NCBI GenBank assembly: GCA_045105115.1
Contig: JBGCDE010000003.1
Span: 1-64,000, forward strand
From: JAUIET01 sp045105115
Lineage (GTDB): Bacteria; Pseudomonadota; Gammaproteobacteria; Pseudomonadales; JAUIET01
Direction: 5' to 3'
Length of the DNA: 64,000 nt
Shown here piece by piece: positions 61,258 to 64,000 of this stretch. Made by a program: the position numbers and the translations under genes. The notes beneath the pieces are model-generated. The model saw only the letters and a list, made by a program, of their open reading frames with translations, was not told the DNA's origin and did not search any database. Each line of letters opens with the position of its first letter. Positions within the stretch are counted from its first letter, which is position 1.

Positions 61258-63312
61258 ATGAGTACAAACTTACTGGCAGCAAATGTTAAGCGCTTGTTGC
61301 TTGCTGGCGCTCTAATTGTGCTATCGATGTATGGATACTCAGATCCATCTGTATCAGATCAGGTTTATTCCGCCAGTTATTTCGATCGGTTCGCGCCGCG
61401 CACAGCCCGCGATATGCTCAATCAGGTGCCTGGCTTTTTACCCCGCGAAATAGAAGATTCGCGTGGCCTGGGGCAGGCATCCAGTAATATTCTGATTAAC
61501 GGCGCGCGTTCGTCAGGCAAACAAGACAGTGCGCTTGCCGAACTTTCCCGTTTGCCGGCCAATTCTGTGCTCAAAATAGTCATTCGCGATGGCGCCAGTC
61601 TCGGCATTCCGGGTCTCAGTGGCGATGTTGCCGATGTGCTGGTTAACGAAACTATCTCTAGTGGCACTTGGTTGTGGCGCACTCACCACCGAGACCGCAT
61701 CGATTCTGTATGGCCACGCTTTGAAGTCTCTATGACCGGTGCGCTTAACGACTGGACCTGGCGCGTAAACGCTCAAAATAAGCAGGACCGGTTGGGGCAC
61801 TGGGGCGATGAATCTGTGTTTGGCCCGGATGGTGCTGTAACAGAAACGCGCGACGAGTTCGTTACTTACAATACTGACCGGCCTGCCGGGGCTGTTGCCT
61901 TGTCCTGGACGCCGGAATCGGGCGACGTCGCGAATCTTTCGCTCTCTTATCGACAAACCAGAAGCGACAACGATGAGAGCTCGTATCGATTGCCAGAAAA
62001 CGGCAGTAACCCTAGCTTGCGCTACTTTGATTTTGTTGACAATAAGTGGGTGGCTGAACTGAGTGGCGACTATTTATTCGCCTTTGCTGATACCTCACTA
62101 AAGATCATCGCGTATCAGCGATTTGAGCGGGCACCTCGCACCGTGACTACGGAAGTGTTTGATCTCGAAGAGCGCGAGCTTAGCCGGCAAATTTTTCGAC
62201 GTCGTTCGAATGCGGGCGAGAGTATTCTGCGCAGCGAGTATATGTGGGGGCGTGAAGAATCTGAGACATGGCAGTTGGCTGTTGAGGGTGTTTTCAATTT
62301 TATCGATGCGAATTCACTGGTGTTGTCCAGTCAAGATGGAGATCCGCTGGTCAGCAATGAGATTGCCAATGGCAGTTCTCGCGTTGAAGAAAGGCGCTAT
62401 CAGGCAACCTTGAGTCATGGGAGGGCCCTTGGCGCACGCACCAGGGCTCAGCTCACCTTGGGTGTAGAGCAATCTAGCTTAGAGCAATCTGGCGATTCAG
62501 GTTTGCAGCGTGAATTCACCCGACCCAAGGGCCAGCTAAGTCTCAGTCACCAGCTAAGCAGCGCAACTTTGCTCAGCGCCCGACTGGCCAGGGAGGTTGG
62601 GCAACTCAATTTCTTTGATTTCATTTCATCTGTTAACCTCGATACAAATAATGCAGCAGCGGGCAATCCTGATTTGGTACCGCCGCAAATTTGGTTGCTG
62701 GAACTGCAGCTTGAGCAGCAAGTCAGTGATCACGGGAACGTGTCGCTCACGTTTAAGTACGAAGACATTGAAGACATCGTCGATCAAATACCGATAGGCA
62801 ATAGTGAGGCGGCCGGCAATCTTGATTCTGCCAAACGCTTTGGTATGCAGTGGGTTTCTACGCTGTATCTTGATGGAATGGGTTTGAAAGGCGGTCAGTT
62901 GCGCCTAGACTATCTGCTGCAACGCAGCGAGTTAGATGATCCACTAACAGGTGAAAAACGTCGCATCAATGACGATAGAATTAGCAACTTATTTGCCGAA
63001 TTGCGCCATGATATTCCAGCCAGCGATTGGGCGTGGGGCGTCAACTACTCAAGGTTTCGGGAAGCTGATGTATTTCGTCTTGATGAGCGTAGTCACGAAG
63101 CCAGTAACCTTGGGGAAGCCAAAGTGTTCGTTGAGCACAAGAATTTATTTGGAATGAAGCTTAATATTTCGGTTCGCAATTTACTCGACAGCAATGACCA
63201 ATTTGAACGCTCTGTGTATGTTGATCGACGTGACGGACCTTTAAGTTTCCGTGAAAATCGCTTCAGAAAATTCGGTCCGGTGTACGAGATTCAATTGGAA
63301 GGCAATTTCTAG
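61258..63312 (+). CDS. TonB-dependent receptor-like outer-membrane protein, atypical plug
   Basis: 684 residues from the ATG at 61258; an upstream in-frame start at 61201 would add residues without signal character. A signal-like hydrophobic leader (RLLLAGALIVLSMYGYS) precedes a plug with TARDMLNQVPGFLPRE, SSNILINGARSSGK and LKIVIRDGASLGIPGLSGDVADVL. This variant plug resembles the INGER.../SGQVVNVV class. A beta-barrel with repeated aromatic-ended strands follows and ends in Phe (IQLEGNF). No clear TonB box. The next gene starts at the first base after its stop, suggesting joint function, perhaps glycan-related. Substrate unknown. Confidence 0.8.
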   Translation: MSTNLLAANVKRLLLAGALIVLSMYGYSDPSVSDQVYSASYFDRFAPRTARDMLNQVPGFLPREIEDSRGLGQASSNILINGARSSGKQDSALAELSRLPANSVLKIVIRDGASLGIPGLSGDVADVLVNETISSGTWLWRTHHRDRIDSVWPRFEVSMTGALNDWTWRVNAQNKQDRLGHWGDESVFGPDGAVTETRDEFVTYNTDRPAGAVALSWTPESGDVANLSLSYRQTRSDNDESSYRLPENGSNPSLRYFDFVDNKWVAELSGDYLFAFADTSLKIIAYQRFERAPRTVTTEVFDLEERELSRQIFRRRSNAGESILRSEYMWGREESETWQLAVEGVFNFIDANSLVLSSQDGDPLVSNEIANGSSRVEERRYQATLSHGRALGARTRAQLTLGVEQSSLEQSGDSGLQREFTRPKGQLSLSHQLSSATLLSARLAREVGQLNFFDFISSVNLDTNNAAAGNPDLVPPQIWLLELQLEQQVSDHGNVSLTFKYEDIEDIVDQIPIGNSEAAGNLDSAKRFGMQWVSTLYLDGMGLKGGQLRLDYLLQRSELDDPLTGEKRRINDDRISNLFAELRHDIPASDWAWGVNYSRFREADVFRLDERSHEASNLGEAKVFVEHKNLFGMKLNISVRNLLDSNDQFERSVYVDRRDGPLSFRENRFRKFGPVYEIQLEGNF

Positions 63313-64000
63313 ATGCAGTCAGCCGATGCCAGCGCCGCACGCTTAACGATCGCGCTGGTGGTTGCCATAGTGCTCGCAATATCCTATTCGACTTGGTACG
63401 CAACGGGTTCGCTGGCGCACTGTAAATCCTTGTCAGAGCAGTTGCTTCTGTGCCCAGCCAGCGACATGTTAAGACTCAGAGACAAGCAAGCCCCTGAGTT
63501 TGAACATCCCAATTTCGACTTTTCAGAAAGCGGTATCACGCTGCATGCTGCGCGCAATGAAGTTATTGCGTTTCAGCTCATTGCACATCGACTTAAGAAA
63601 GGAACTCCACAGCAACTAAGTCTGCAACTTAGTGAGCTGCACTCAGATGAAAACGTGTTTGTTGCCAGTGCCAAGGCCTCACTTTTCCAGGCTTGGTATC
63701 ACAAAGTAGAAAAGGGCGGCTATTCGTGGGGGCCTGCTAGTAACGTACTACCTTGGCCTGGAAATTATCCCGATGCCTTGATTCCACAGTTCAGTGGATG
63801 TCAGCAAACTGAGACCGTGTTCGAGTCGGTAAGCATTAATCCTGAAGCGGGCACAAATACAGCGCTGTGGATGGATCTTTATGTTCCCCGTGAACAGCAA
63901 CCAGGTGTGTATAAAGGGTTCGTGAAATTGCGTTCACCTGATATCGACGATCTTGATCTACCGTTCACATTGCATATACACGACGTGACCTTGCCTGATC
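63313..64000 (+). CDS. Membrane-anchored DUF4091/GH123-like protein, N-terminal part (partial)
   Basis: Partial: about 229 residues before the right edge. The ATG directly follows the receptor's TAG. An N-terminal membrane helix (LTIALVVAIVLAISYSTWYA) is followed by a periplasmic beta-rich region with LHAARNEVIAFQLIAHRL, QAWYHKVEKGGYSWGP and ALWMDLYVPREQQPGVYKGF. The words ARNEVIAFQ and (W)xDLYVPxxxxPGxYxG are typical of the N-terminal domain of DUF4091 and GH123-type glycan-active proteins. The catalytic domain lies outside the window, so activity is inference. Confidence 0.65.
   Translation, partial: MQSADASAARLTIALVVAIVLAISYSTWYATGSLAHCKSLSEQLLLCPASDMLRLRDKQAPEFEHPNFDFSESGITLHAARNEVIAFQLIAHRLKKGTPQQLSLQLSELHSDENVFVASAKASLFQAWYHKVEKGGYSWGPASNVLPWPGNYPDALIPQFSGCQQTETVFESVSINPEAGTNTALWMDLYVPREQQPGVYKGFVKLRSPDIDDLDLPFTLHIHDVTLPD

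Noticed and set aside
61025..61282. Minus-strand reading frame of 85 codons across the tRNA-Cys and tRNA-Leu genes
   Set aside because: It is the antisense of tRNA sequence; words such as VPGPGLEPG are a well-known artefact of translated tRNA-Leu.
61087..64000. Genomic island integrated at the tRNA-Leu 3' end
   Set aside because: No integrase gene and no repeated tRNA end is visible downstream within the window.
1..64000. CRISPR array, complete insertion sequence or prophage
   Set aside because: No regularly spaced repeats, transposase, integrase or phage structural genes were found.

Overview
This 64 kb window is chromosomal DNA of a Gram-negative gammaproteobacterium, probably a free-living aquatic or marine heterotroph. 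Supporting evidence: a full Na+-translocating NADH:quinone reductase (Nqr) operon; lipid A/KDO, Lol and TonB/ExbBD envelope genes; two TonB-dependent receptors; a rhombosortase; and gene orders familiar from Pseudomonas and relatives. These orders are topA-DUF6586-small acidic protein-sulA-lexA, csiV-mfd-gap, nqrABCDEF-apbE-nqrM, lolCDE, comEC-exbB-exbD-(msbA)-lpxK-kdsB-ptp-murB, and gacA-uvrC-pgsA followed further on by tRNA Gly-Cys-Leu. The species cannot be named from the sequence.

Layout. 1-3.1 kb: the end of a type IV (MSHA-like) pilus locus on the minus strand (secretin-type lipoprotein, prepilin), then a two-gene unit of a tiny membrane protein and a NoeA-like methyltransferase. 3.1-6.2 kb: an SF1 UvrD-like helicase with a near-consensus LexA box in front of it, and folD. 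6.4-12.4 kb: an overlapping fdsGBA-fdhD-fdsD operon for soluble molybdenum-dependent, NAD-linked formate dehydrogenase. 12.4-18.5 kb: a 148-nt hairpin element, a zinc dehydrogenase, a shikimate kinase-like gene, a TPR lipoprotein facing a rhombosortase, an unexplained structured intergenic segment, a glutaredoxin-like gene, slt and a universal stress protein. 18.6-30.7 kb: topA, the lexA-sulA SOS unit with tandem LexA boxes, a LOG-family gene, csiV, mfd and an N-terminally extended GAPDH.

30.9-38.2 kb: the Nqr operon with its flavin transferase ApbE and maturation factor NqrM; an intrinsic terminator sits inside the apbE signal-peptide region. 38.2-46.6 kb: small envelope and PilZ proteins, lolCDE, a DUF2062 protein, comEC and exbBD. 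46.7-54.5 kb: a TonB-dependent receptor interrupting the envelope cluster, then msbA-lpxK-kdsB-ptp-murB. 54.6-57.7 kb: gacA-uvrC-pgsA. 57.8-60.7 kb: a threonine catabolism module (XRE-cupin regulator divergent from tdh-kbl) lying between pgsA and the tRNA cluster. 60.7-61.2 kb: tRNA-Gly, tRNA-Cys and tRNA-Leu behind a strong promoter, with a perfect 30-bp inverted repeat between the first two. 61.3-64 kb: a second, atypical TonB-dependent receptor, followed without a gap by the start of a membrane-anchored protein resembling the N-terminal part of DUF4091/GH123-type glycan-active proteins.

Most of the window is housekeeping. The parts least explained by known systems are the receptor plus DUF4091-like pair at the right edge, the small membrane protein plus methyltransferase pair near the left edge, the structured segment at 15.64-15.82 kb, and the two large hairpin elements. 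No CRISPR array, intact insertion sequence, rRNA or prophage is visible.
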